Shown: in pieces, positions 10,832 to 21,925 of the stretch
Position numbering within the stretch: the first letter of the stretch is position 1
Layout: each line of letters opens with the position of its first letter
Assembly (NCBI GenBank): GCA_032622095.1
Contig: CP136062.1
Coordinates: forward strand, 224,516,578-224,580,577
Direction of reading: 5' to 3'
Source: Siphonodentalium dalli
Taxonomy: Eukaryota; Mollusca; Scaphopoda; Gadilida; Siphonodentaliidae
Length of the DNA: 64,000 bases
Position numbers and translations under genes: made by a program
Notes under the pieces: generated by a model
Seen by the model: the letters and a program-made list of their open reading frames with translations, nothing else
What the model was told of the DNA's origin: nothing
The model's database searches: none

Positions 10832-10990
10832 ATGGGGAAATCGAAACAGAACCGTTTTAAGTCAAACAAAACATCACCAACTGGACTCCCTAGTGTGAAA
10901 GAATTTGAACAAGAACTCGAGAATTTGGACGAGATGTCTTTAAAAAATGACAGTCACAATGATTTTGTGGTTTCAAATGTGATTGACAAG
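10832..10990 (+). CDS. HEATR3: HEATR3 (symportin) exon 1, copy 1
   Basis: Coding exon 1 of 53 codons, phase 0 at its end. The start ATG sits in AAGATGG. The N-terminus MGKSKQNRFKSNKTSPTG matches the conserved basic start of HEATR3/Syo1 (MGKSxxxRFK...SPTG). The exon closes GTGATTGACAAG followed by donor GTAACA. Joining it to exon 2 at 28897 gives ...SNVIDKLQSTSEEDRDCAC, which matches the family's ...LLEKLQ...ECAC region. HEATR3 is a HEAT/ARM-repeat chaperone that escorts ribosomal protein L5 into the nucleus for 5S RNP assembly (family knowledge). The frame stays open into the intron to 11146; that tail is intronic. Identical to the exon at 62914. Confidence 0.88.
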
Positions 10991-11039
10991 GTAACATGTA
11001 GTTCCAGGGAAACCCTAAAGATTTACACTCTTTTGGGTT

Positions 11040-12696
11040 TCAGATTGGGTCTGTACAAATCCTATCTGAAACTCATACCTTTTCTATTTACAGGCGATAA
11101 AAGGACTCCTGGTGCCAGATTCTGTTTGGTTCTCTTCTTATGGTGACAATAAATAAAGACAAGATTCCACCAAAAGTTCGGAAATCCGCACCTTCATGAA
11201 CTAAAATAAAGACATTTGTCATTTGTGCAAAAAAATTACTAACATACTTTTTAATAGCATTTTTGCTTCGAAAATAAACTATTTAGCCGGAATAAGAAAA
11301 AGTGTAGCTGAGTTGCTTTATTATCCAATTCTACTATATGTTGTATAATACTTTTAACAAGTTGTAGAAATATATTGGTGATATGAAGTAATTGTTTTAT
11401 TCAGAGAAGCATAATCAGTTCTCACATTTGTCGTGGTGTCAAAAAAAATCATCTATAGGCCTACTCTGGCCCCGACTCGGGAAATTGTGTAGCCTACTTG
11501 GAAGATATATGATACAATTGCATCACTATTCGTATTTACTTTATTATTTCAATAAACTATAAGTCAACAAAGTCATAGTTATAACAATGTTAACTTCATT
11601 TAAACAATACAAATGATTCTCCTATTACAATAAATTGTCGCCTACATCCAATAAAACGGACGACCAGAGGATGGTGCTTGCAGCTGTTAGTGCAGGGGAA
11701 AAACCAGGACAACGCAAAATATAACAAAACGGCTTCCACGAAGTCTGCTGGTCCCACGCCCAGATAAAGGACGAGGATAGTTAAAATGAACACTGAATAG
11801 ACACCGAATGAAAAACCCTATTTAGTGATACTTTAGTGATAATATGGCCATATTAATGTTGATAAATAGGCCTAATTAACATGCAAGTTTTGAGAAATTT
11901 TTACCATACAGTTGACAGTGGTTACCATTATTCTGTTGCAGTAAATCGATTCTGATAACTAAAGCTTATTTTGAAGAAATGTTGTTGTTGTATATACGCA
12001 ATACGAAAGCAAACCTTATGCGCGTTAGAATGCAAACACTGCTTGCGCAGAGCTATCAACGCGCGCCGGTGTGATTATGACATTTTTTGACACCACGACA
12101 AATGTGAGAACTCATTAAGCTTCTCTGAATAAAACTTCATATCACCAATATATTTCTACAACTTGTTAAAAGTATTATACAACATTTAGTAGAATTGGAT
12201 AATAAAGCAACTCAGCTACACTTTTTCTCATTCCGGCTAAATAGTTTATTTTCGAAGCAAAAATGCTATTAAAAAGTATGTTACCGGTAGTAATTTTTTT
12301 CTGTAATAGTTTTATTACATATATAATATATTGGCAAAGTAGCATATAATTTAGCAAAAGAATTGTTTTTTTTTCATATATGTTCCGTTTATACATTTTC
12401 CCCAGGTCGGTGTCGGGGCGGAGTACACGTTTTATTAACCATTATGAAACCATGCCACTGCGCATGACAGACATGTGCTTATTTTTAAACAGGAAATGAT
12501 TTTAATGAAACAGACAACAATTCTTTTTTGCACAAATGACAAATGTCTTTATTTTAGCTCATGAAGGTGCGGATTTCGGAACTTTTGGTGGAATCTTGTC
12601 TTTATTGTCACCAGAAGAAGAGAACCAAGCAGAATCTGGCACCAGGAGTCCTTTATCGCCTGTAAATAGAAAAGGTATGAGCTTCAGACAGGGTCA
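11040..12696 (+). mobile_element. Fold-back repeat in HEATR3 intron 1
   Basis: The left arm (about 11055-11450) and right arm (about 12074-12696) are reverse complements. Examples: AGATTCCACCAAAAGTTCGG against CCGAACTTTTGGTGGAATCT-like sequence, and CACATTTGTCGTGGTGTCAA against its complement at ~12090. The right arm carries an extra ~220 bp (about 12303-12525). The ~620 bp centre (11451-12073) has no recognisable transposase. The left arm includes a CTATTTACAG acceptor-like site and AATAAATAAAG, so it could be mistaken for a 3' exon. Copy 2 shows the left arm and part of the centre before the window ends. Confidence 0.8.
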
Positions 12697-13989
12697 AATA
12701 GTGGCTGATCTGAGTCCAATACATATGTATATCATGTATTGACTCAACTGGGTCTAGGTAACATGTGAGGACGTGTGAGATCGTACTAATGATACGTCAA
12801 TATATGACGTTCTTTGCACAGTATAGTAATTAATATTAACTATAAGAAAATAATTATACAGTACAGAAAGCGTGTGGTATAAGGAAAACACTCAATGTGG
12901 GGATGTTTTTGGGAGAGTGATTCACCGTAGCCCACTGAACACCGAAAGCTTGAGTGCAGAGGATTAGCAAGGCGCTATTGTGTAATCATCATGGTGATGG
13001 CAGTTTCTTCACACCTCACTACATACCACCGTGAATCACCGGGATACATAGATCCATTGGAACTTACTATCAAGGCTTACGCCTTGTAATTTCCATCGTT
13101 AGCCCTAAACGCTATACTAGTAGGCGAGTAAATTTTCAATAAAAGTAACAATTATGACCAACGCACATGTATTTATCAACTAAATACTAATACAAGTATG
13201 AAACCACCCACTCACCAATGTGTCATTTATCCTTAAAATCCGACCAATAACAGAACGTAAACACTGACATGTCCACCATAACATGTGACCGCAACATGTC
13301 ATTACACACGTTCATGAATCCCCGTGGAATATCCGAACAATCCACAATTAGGTCGAGTTTAACTACACCCTGCGCATGCGTGACCTTTGTTCTACTTACC
13401 TTACTAGGGGGAACTCCCATGGTTTCGGTCACATGTGATGTGACGTGAACATTGTCGTGTGATATTTAGGACCTCCTACTTTCCTTGCTTCGGCCATTTG
13501 CAACATGTGTTTTCTCGATTGGACTTTTGGATTAAATAATTACGGAATTATAAACACTTTCGGGTAGGTGTCAGAGTTAATATAGATTGCAATATTGTTA
13601 ACATTAATGACTGTGTTAGTTGATTCTTAAAATTAAGTGTATTTAAACAAATTAGCTACTCGCCCATGCTGAAGCGGCAGGGCGGTCCCCACCTGGATGG
13701 CCATTAGCCATATTACCAGGTCAGAGTCTGACTACGGGATACACAGTGGATCGCCGGCATTCACTGCGAAACTCTTATCTGTGCAACGGGAATAGCATTG
13801 CATTTTCCACAATTGGTCTTTTTTTTATCTGTTTTCTTAAAAATTTTATATAAAAAAACAGTAGTGTATAATAATATATTTATATAAAAACTAGTTGAAA
13901 CGGAAGGTGTTATAAGACATGTAAACATTCCACAGCGAATTTGAGGTCAGAGGTCAAGTGAGATAATATCCGCTGAACTTGAACTTAGG
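12697..13989 (+). other. Low-repeat intronic stretch
   Basis: No repeat of another part of the window and no convincing ORF. It contains the promoter-like patch at 13370-13510. Confidence 0.4.
13370..13510 (-). promoter_or_regulatory. Promoter-like patch with a possible minus-strand first exon
   Basis: CTGCGCATGCGTGACC (about 13369-13384) resembles an NRF1 site, and AAATGGCCGAAGC (minus strand, ~13487-13500) resembles a YY1 site. Between them the minus strand has an ATG (13420-13418) opening MGVPPSK, closed by a strong donor AAG|GTAAGTAG at 13400/13399. Seven codons are too few to name a gene, and no downstream exon was recognised. Could be chance. Confidence 0.22.
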
Positions 13990-14114
13990 CCTAAGAAAAA
14001 AATACATTTGTTTCCGCTAACGAGCTGAAAAAAATGAGGGTAGGTAGGTAGGCTTAACTTTTTTTTTTTGTTAACGTTTTTTTTCAGTATATTTAAAAAT
14101 AACTGTATAATACT

Positions 14115-15540
14115 TGTAGTAGAGGCTCTTATGTACTCCCGTGTGCACTTTGTGAAGAAATATAGCGACTATGCCAATGACGTTGCTTGATATCTCAGGC
14201 ACCAGAAAACAAATGTTAGACACCTTGGGGTCGCGACTGGATGGATTTATGACGTCATCAAGATGGCCGCCATACACAATTTCACAGTATGCACTGAGTC
14301 AGTTTGATCAATATCTACTTGTGAATTTATTATAGAAATTTGATTATCTCACCACTGACGTGAAACTAATACACCATACTTTCATTTGGCAGAAAAAGTG
14401 GCCACCATAAACCAAGATGGCCGCCAAAATGGCGACCGAAATTCGGAAAATTGATGATTTTTCACACTTTCCTCTTGAATCATTAACCGATGTTTGAAAT
14501 TTGTAACGAATAAAGACCTAAATTTGAATAAATTCTAGTATCCAACCATTTCTACAACATAATATGTCATATTTCGGATGTCATTCCTGCCAGCTATCTT
14601 TAAAATGTGAATTCAAAAATGTGCTATGAAAGTTAACCAAAATTCAATTATGTGATTCTAGCCAAGAGTTGAACAGAAAATAACTGAATTTGATGAAGAT
14701 AATGTAAAAATGTTTGAAATATGTGAATTGCCATATAGTTACACTAAAAAATAGTGCAATTTCGTTTAAGATGGCGGCCAAGATGACTGCCAAAATGGAG
14801 AAATCACCCAAATCTGTCCAATTTTTATTGATATCACTCATGTGTTGGGGAAAAGTAAATATATGTGAATATGTGCTACTTTTTCGCGGAAATCCATGGA
14901 CTTATGGAATAATTTGTAAATTTAGTGAACCAAATAGCTGCTTATACCCGAGAATTCAACAGAATTATACCACGAAAATTTAGTCAAATCATCTTCATGG
15001 CAGCCACAAAAAATTGCAGAATGGGCACTGAGTGAGGAAGAAAATTTAACACAGAAAATGAAAACTATTTCTACGGCAATGATAACATTGCACCAAGCTT
15101 CCTTTTGAAAGAACAAGATTGATAAAAAAAAACAAGATGGCTGTCAAAATGGCGACCGAAATATAGAAATGTGTTGAATTGTTACACATGCCCCTGACAT
15201 CATTTTCGGTTATTTGTAAACTGTGGCGAGTAGGACTTGTCTTTGTTTTTATCAGTTATGACACCAAGTTCTTTGGAAAACATATTATGCTGTAATTTGT
15301 GTCTAATTGTTGTCCATACTCCGAAAAATGCAAATTAAATAATTCGCTATGTAATTTCACAAATAAACTTGCTTCTCGAGGTTCTAGATTAACATTGGAC
15401 AGAAATACACATAAAATAAACAAAAGTGTACACAGTTTTAAATATCGTTAGTGTCATTCAATTACACTCGACATTGATCTATTTGACCCAAGATGGTCGC
15501 CAGAATGGCCGCCAAAACTCACAGTTATAAAATGTGACAA
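14115..15540 (+). repeat. Left arm of the long inverted repeat
   Basis: Starts near TAGTAGAGGCTCTTATGT, mirrored at 19845-19862. It has four ~355 bp units, each marked by AAGATGGCNGCCAAAATGG-like sequence (about 14417, 14769, 15134, 15490). The outer 300 bp matches the right arm at roughly 80-85% by eye, including the shared GGCACCAGAAAACAAATGTT. Confidence 0.8.
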
Positions 15541-18500
15541 ATGTTTATATTCTCAAACGGCATTTAGCAAAGGATGTGGATATATTCGCCCAATCTAAAT
15601 TATATACTATCATGTTAAGGTATATTGTGACATGTTTGACCAAACATAGTTTGTTTATAATCGAGAATATATCAGAATGGACTCTTAGAAACCTAACATG
15701 AAATTGCCCAATATAATTTAAACGATCCTGCCCGTTTCCTGGGAAGGAAGTCAAACCGGATATATTATTTCGTTTGGGGCAGATCTGCTTTATTCGTTGC
15801 CTATTCTTGACGAATTGTTGACCACGTTGATTTCGCCCGGCCACAAAAATTTAGAAGATTCAGGAACAATATCACACATTGACTTCATCGAAGTCGAAGT
15901 TGCATTGCTATCATACTGCCACCGGGAAATATAATTGCTCAACTTAGAAATACACAGGCATTACATGTTAGTGCAAACATTATTTCGTATCTAATTATGA
16001 AACAGTTGTGTCTAATAAGATAAAATAAGGGGAGATTGCATTGTTCAGTTTCTTGTTTTTGGCATATCTGTGTTTCATCACCCGAAATTCGTTTGGATAG
16101 TTGAGACATGGACACACTTCTCAAGACGTGAGTCAGCACATGTTACTTCGTCCAATAGATGGTCACATTGATGGTAGTCTATCTACAACCAACTCACCCC
16201 AGCAGCAACTACAGTTGAATTACAAACTTATCTCGCATGCTAACAGAGCTCACCACAAAACTCTCCGACTGCATATCAGAGACTCCATATAGAACGTTTG
16301 CTTCGGTTGTGGAATGGAGAGTCCATAATACAGATTTAATAAATAAATTTCAATACGGCCGCTGACCTCATAGCAGATACGTTGCATATTCACTTCGATG
16401 TAGTCTAACAGAATTGTGCACATAATCGAGTTAATGCTTGTCAGTTAATTTTAGGATATGTCAAAACATCAGTATGGGGCAAAAATAGCTTAAGGTTTGT
16501 CATTCTCCATGTCGAGTCCAGCAAGTGACAATAACGGCTCCTCAACATCTTCCTGGTTGTCAACGAACAAATATCGTGAAATCAAAATGCCTATGCCTAG
16601 TGCCTGGATATTTAGTGCTGAAATACCTCATCGAAACACCAGAAGCTCATCTTTGGTCCATGCCATATGATAGTGCATCGAAGTAATGAATACAGTGACG
16701 GGTCATCAAGATCATTTAATGGAACGTTTATTAAGATTTCTTGCAAAACGTCCACATGGGGACATTCATTTGCATTATACAATCGAATCACGAGAACCCC
16801 GCAATCTCGAACGAAATCATTTAAGTGTCCATCGAACAAATGTAGATTATAGAATTTGCTGGCAAACCGTACACCCATAATAGTCGGATCCACAAGTAGG
16901 CCAATTACAAGCTTGGAATATAGATACTGCGCAAAAGATGGAAGTAATAGATAACAATGTTATGGTTGAATTGAGAGAATATTGTGGATTGTTAGCTATT
17001 TGAAGAGTCCATAACTGAAATTTACTTCAACTATTGCTCAGGAAGGTATAAAATTTCAATGTTTATCGACCTGAGTTTTCTGCAAACCTGATTTCATTGT
17101 AGTGGGATATCAAATGTTCATGTATAAAACATCTGGAAAGAATACTACAAACTTTCCACCCAATAATAATACATGTACCTCAACATGTCGGTGAGTTGAA
17201 TTGCCTCTACAGCCAAGTCGAACTGTGCATTGGTGCGAGAAATTATTATCAGTTTTATCTGGAACATTGCCGATAGCCGATACAATTACAGAAATGCAGG
17301 CATTTAAAGAAAATTTGGTGTGAATATGTTTCTTGTATGATATTTTGATGAGACCGCATAACGCAAGCATGAAAGAACTTCGATAACACATGTGACACAT
17401 ATGACATGGTGTATCTAATATAAACTTGATGAGTGCATAAGTTCTGCACAGGAAGATGGGGATCATATACGGAACGAACTTGCAGTATATGCGATGTCCA
17501 GAAAACGATCTCTGTGGAACTCAAATACACATGTATACCAATTGAACTCATTATATGAGGCTATCTTCATATCCTAGCTCGATCAAAATCAGCCACGCTT
17601 TCGCAAATATTGGGTGTGGAGTCAGTGAGTTGACATATGAGCTGCCCAGAGCTCCACGGCAGTTTCTCTTTTGGTACGAACCTGAACATAATTTATCTCT
17701 AGTCGCTATAGATCGCATGTAATAAGCAGAGGTCTGGTAGAAATCCGCCAATGCGATTCTTCTTCGCAGAAGGCACATAGAGCGCACATCAGAACGCTCT
17801 CAGTTGGTAGTCTACGACAAAGCAATCACTGTCATATAATCCCCTGATGCACACACAATTTGAACTAGATGCTATTCAAGGACGAGCAATTGTAAATTTT
17901 CTCAGTTTCACAAAAGTATACCCTGTGTTTTCGTACATGTATATTAATAAGAACGAATCACACAAATAGTAGCTCCTATTCTTATATTTGGACTTAGTAT
18001 ACACTAATTATTAAGCTTGTTAACATGGAAGATGTCTGTAATGTCAACGCATTATATGCCGCTACTGTTTTTGGGTACTGCATTGTGTGATGTCTATTCA
18101 ATTAATTTCCGACGGTGAGCATCTGAATTTCGGTAGAATTGACTTAGTATGATGGCATTACATGAGCAATACAGGAGTCAAGTGAAAAAATACTATCCAA
18201 ACCCCATAAGGGAGGGGGGGGCGATATCAAGGGGAAGTAATTAAAGTGTTGCTCAATACCAACAGCGTTATTGTTGAGGTAGGGATTTTTCTCAAGTCGA
18301 GTCACCCAATCAGGACATTTCCGATGTACATGTAACGATGGATGTAATCAGCATATATTCAGATTTGGATATCTTCAAATAGGTCAACATCAGATGAATT
18401 TATTCTACTTTTCATGGTTTCTGTTTCCATTCTCATGAAATCTCGGATATAAGCAGCTACTGTTCGCAAACTATTCATATTGTATCAGATTGTATCAGCA

Positions 18501-18579
18501 TTCGTGGCACTTTTGTCAACAGGGGAACAAATGTGTTTACCAGTAGTCACTGAAACCCACCTTAAGACCGTTATCAATG
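15541..18579 (+). other. Core of the composite element
   Basis: ~3 kb of unique sequence with several short open frames, mainly on the minus strand (for example 16893-16612, containing DGHLNDFVRDCGVLVIRLYN). None is recognised as a transposase, and frames are broken. It could be a decayed coding core or captured host DNA. 18201-18240 has a G-rich tract. Confidence 0.4.
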
Positions 18580-19870
18580 AAAACTAGCAAATTTGGATGA
18601 TTTCTCCATTTTGGTAACCATCTGAGTCACCATCCTGAATTTAGATTCATATGGATAATAATATGTTAATCTAACATATCATGGTTGTCGAATGATTAGA
18701 TAGTATAATTTATTCAAAAATAAGGTTGCTATTAGCCACCAATTTCAAACCGCTGTGAATAATTTAAGAGGCGAGTGTGAAAAATCATCAATTATTAGAA
18801 TTTCGGTCGCCGTTTTGGGAGCAATCTTGGATTTTGAGGTCCAAATTGCACCATCAAGAGGAAGTGTGATCTAATGGTATTATTGGTCGCGAAACATAAT
18901 CATTTCACTATCTAAATTTTCCTCCCAGACTCAATGCCAACTCTGAAATTGTTCATGGTTGCCATTTTGATGATTTCATCTCATTTTAGTCGTTTCATTC
19001 TCTCGAATTCTTGAGTATAAACAGCCATTGTTCACAAACTATTCTTATTGTTTCATATCTCCATGTTATTACGCCAGCACGGAGCAAATATATTCACCTA
19101 TATTCACTAAATCGCAAATTAGGAGTGATATCAAAGAAAATATGACAAATTTGAGTGATTTATCAATTTTGGCAACCATTTTCGTCGCCATCTTGAATAC
19201 AGATGCACTATTTTGGTTGTAATTATATGGCAATCTATATGTTTAAATCTGTTGCAAATGTTTGTCATCAAATTCAGCTATTTTCTGGCTAACACTTGGC
19301 TCGAATTACAAAATCGATATTTGGTAAAATTTCATAGCATATTTGTGAATTCACATTTTGACGACCTTTTTTTTACGAATAAGACCCAAAGTATGACATA
19401 TTATCATGTTCAAATGGTTAGGTATTCAAATGTATTTAAACTTAAGTTGCTATTAGCCACAAATTTCAAACAACCGTGAATGTTTTAAGAGCCATGTGTG
19501 AAATTTCATCATTTTCTCGAACTTCGGTCGCCATTTTGGCGGCCATCTTGGTTAAATGTGGTCAATTTTTCTGTCAAAGTGAAGCTTCTTATCATAGTAT
19601 CACAACAGTAGAGTAATATTATATTTCCTACCATAAATTCACTACTAGCTATTAATCAAACTGATTCAGTACCTACTCTGAAAGTTTGAATGGCGGCCAT
19701 CTTAATGACGTCATAAATCCACCCAGTCGCGACCCCCAGGTGTCTAACATTTGTTTTCTGGTGCCCGAGATATCAAGCAACATCATGAGCATAGTGGCTA
19801 TATTTCTTCACAAAATGCACACGGGAGCCAAAAAATGGACATAAGAGCCTCTACTATTGTCAATAACCCA
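18580..19870 (-). repeat. Right arm of the long inverted repeat
   Basis: Reverse complement of the left arm, with the same motif on the opposite strand (CGGTCGCCATTTTGGCGGCC at ~19525; others near 18600, 18800, 18960, 19160, 19690). The units are somewhat rearranged relative to the left arm. Confidence 0.78.
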
Positions 19871-20890
19871 AACTATGCACTTCTTAGCCCCAATCAGGTT
19901 AACCCAGATGACAGAGGAACTAGAAACTCCAATTCAATCTTGCATACATGTATGCTTTAATATTTACATATTAATACTAATATAGTCTTTGATAATCCTA
20001 ATATGTCCCATATGGTCTGGCGACAACTGGAGTCAGTCCAGCACCACTGGACTGTTCACGGAGTGGCCGCCTTGTACCGATCTCTTAATGGTGGCTTCAC
20101 AACACTACCTTCTCCTCCGCATTCAGTGAAGGATCTAGGTATTTTTTGGGACACCTATTTTTGGGCAATGATATGCCGAAGGCATAACCTGAAGGCCTGA
20201 GCAGAGGAAGATTTGGGAGGGGTGACCCCTGCTGATGGTGGGGGTTCTCCCCCTGGAATATTTTGAAAATCCATTGCATTTAGAGCTAATCTAGGGCACT
20301 TTGAGTCAGTATTTTGAATTTTACGAAGAGGTCAATTTGATCAAGTTTCTCAAGCATAACTTTGGAAATTTTTATATATGTATGGATTGGAAATGCTTAT
20401 AAGTTATTGTCAGATATCTTTTGTTTCAATGGATTATGCTTATCCTGCTTGAAATGAGACTTACCATTATCACTCTAATTCATATAATAGGCTATTTTAT
20501 AAAATTCAAGTGAGACACATACATAATATACTACATGTACGTATATGTAGTATTAAGTTAGTAATTACTATTTATAGTACTAATCTCTATGTTAATTTTA
20601 CATTTGGTATTATGAGATCCCACCTGATAACCAGGTTGATTCGATCAAATTGTTAATGTTCCTGTACTGTATTTGATTGAAATACTGAAGTCTGAAGGCT
20701 GAATGATATTAACAAACCTGAACTGAAACTATTTGAAGTTTTCACAGATGAAAGCTAGATAAAGCCAAACATATTTTACAGTATGATTCCAACTGTTAAA
20801 CTTAAATCTTTTTGTAATCTTAAATTTCTTATGTCAATATATATAAATGTTTTGCATCTTGTTATGATATGAATTGGGACCTAAATTGAA
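19871..20890 (+). other. Right flank insert with a worn repeat
   Basis: Not matched next to the left arm. 20160-20280 (GAAGGCCTGAGCAGAGG, GGTTCTCCCCCTGGAAT, TTTTGAAAATCCATTGCATT) resembles 39310-39560. The rest is AT-rich, with no gene seen. Confidence 0.5.
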
Positions 20891-21048
20891 AAAAAAAAAA
20901 GAAAAAAAAAAATTTTTAACTTTTTTTTTCTTTTTTTTTTTCGGTCGAATTTTGTTGTTGTTGCAATGGCAATAAAAAAAGTTTAGGGTCGGGGGTTTAA
21001 AATAGGGTCGGTCGGGTTAGCGGAAACAAACGTCATTTTTTTTTAGCC

Positions 21049-21474
21049 CTTAACATTGTGCGTCGTCTATGTAAATAATCGGCTGTCAAAACGATTTAGC
21101 TGTCACTATTTTACGCAATATCGTGACTTTTTAGCCTTAGATACACAAATGAATAGAAGATGTGTCCAATGGTTGCATCTTGCCAGCTTCTAATTATGCA
21201 GTAAAAGCTAAAATTGGGTTTTTATTGGGTGAATATCGGCAAAAATCGAATGATTTCTACGATGCCACCGAGCCCGATTGTTGACGCAGTCAAAATACAA
21301 TGGCTGTCGCATTCTCTATATTTTTGCGCAAAAGCAAATAGAAGACCAATGAAGAAACTCACAAGTAACTGAACAAAAATGCATAAAATGGAATAGAAAA
21401 GTTGAAATGAAATTCAAAAGAATGAAAAATAATGTCCTGCTCCTGAAAAGTGAAGCAGCGTTGGGAGCATATAT
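21049..21474 (+). other. Spacer without recognised content
   Basis: Unique, AT-rich intronic sequence; no repeat partner or gene found in the window. Confidence 0.4.
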
Positions 21475-21925
21475 ACATTGTTTGTATGGAGCCCCAGAGG
21501 TGACATCCGAATATGAAGTCGTGGCCACTAGAATATGAAGTCGTGGCCACGAGAATATGAAGTCGTGGCCACGAGAATAAAGTTGTGGCCACGAGAATAA
21601 GGTCGTGGCCACGAGAATAAAGTCGTGGCCCCAAGAATAAGGTCGTGGCCACAAGAATATGAAGTCGTGGCCACGACTTCATAGTCTCGTGGCCACGGCT
21701 TCATATTCTCGTGGCCACAACCTTATTCTCGTGGCCACGACTTTATTCTCTTGGCCACGACTTTATTCTCTTGGCCATGACTTTATTCTCGGGTCCACGA
21801 CATTATCGTGGCCACGACTTTATTCTCGTGGCCATGACTTCATATTTTCGTGGCCACGACTTCATATTCTTAAAAAAAAACATTCGGATGGCACCTCCGG
21901 GCTCCATAACATTGCATAAGGATGA
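21475..21925 (+). mobile_element. Fold-back element made of a palindromic minisatellite
   Basis: Left half repeats GAATAAAGTCGTGGCCACGA (~20 bp) and the right half repeats the reverse complement, turning over near 21670-21690. Each unit contains the palindrome TCGTGGCCACGA. The outer flanks are also inverted: GGAGCCCCAGAGGTGACATC at the left and GGATGGCACCTCCGGGCTCC at the right. This symmetry argues for a fold-back transposon or a palindromic duplication, not a simple satellite. Frames through it on both strands are not genes. Confidence 0.85.

Larger units (their letters stand above)
174..11920 (+). repeat. Duplicated segment, copy 1
   Basis: This block is repeated in the same orientation at 51125-64000. 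Order is the same in both: 57 bp array, TAAAGGCCC element, spacer, GAATGAGG element, palindromic element, 130 bp satellite, GGTCA element, HEATR3 exon 1. Unique stretches match with only scattered differences by eye, and the 159 coding bases of HEATR3 exon 1 are identical. Copy 1 alone carries 1735-2010, 3127-3607, the TTAA element at 3643-4122 and a 117 bp insertion at 10434-10550. Either recent segmental duplication or two haplotypes placed in tandem; the second copy still matches where the window ends, so the full length is unknown. Confidence 0.93.
13990..21048 (+). mobile_element. Composite element with very long inverted repeats
   Basis: Outer marks are TTTGTTTCCGCTAAC at 14007-14021 and its complement GTTAGCGGAAACAAA at 21016-21030, each next to a poly-A/T run. 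Inside are arms of ~1.3 kb at 14115-15540 and 18580-19870. The arms are themselves repeats of a ~355 bp unit. The total is ~7 kb with a ~3 kb core. The architecture recalls Foldback/Galileo-type elements, whose long ends are built of tandem repeats. The right flank is enlarged by other repeats at 19870-20890. No transposase was recognised, so family membership is unproven. Confidence 0.65.

Noticed and set aside
10991-11146. HEATR3 exon 1 frame continuing past 10990
   Set aside because: The good donor, the family alignment and the exact fit to exon 2 show that these codons are intronic.
13385-13460. U1 snRNA-like start (ACTTACCT then a GGGGGAACTCCCATGG stretch)
   Set aside because: The downstream U1 stem-loops and Sm site are absent; ACTTACCT here is better read as the complement of a splice donor.
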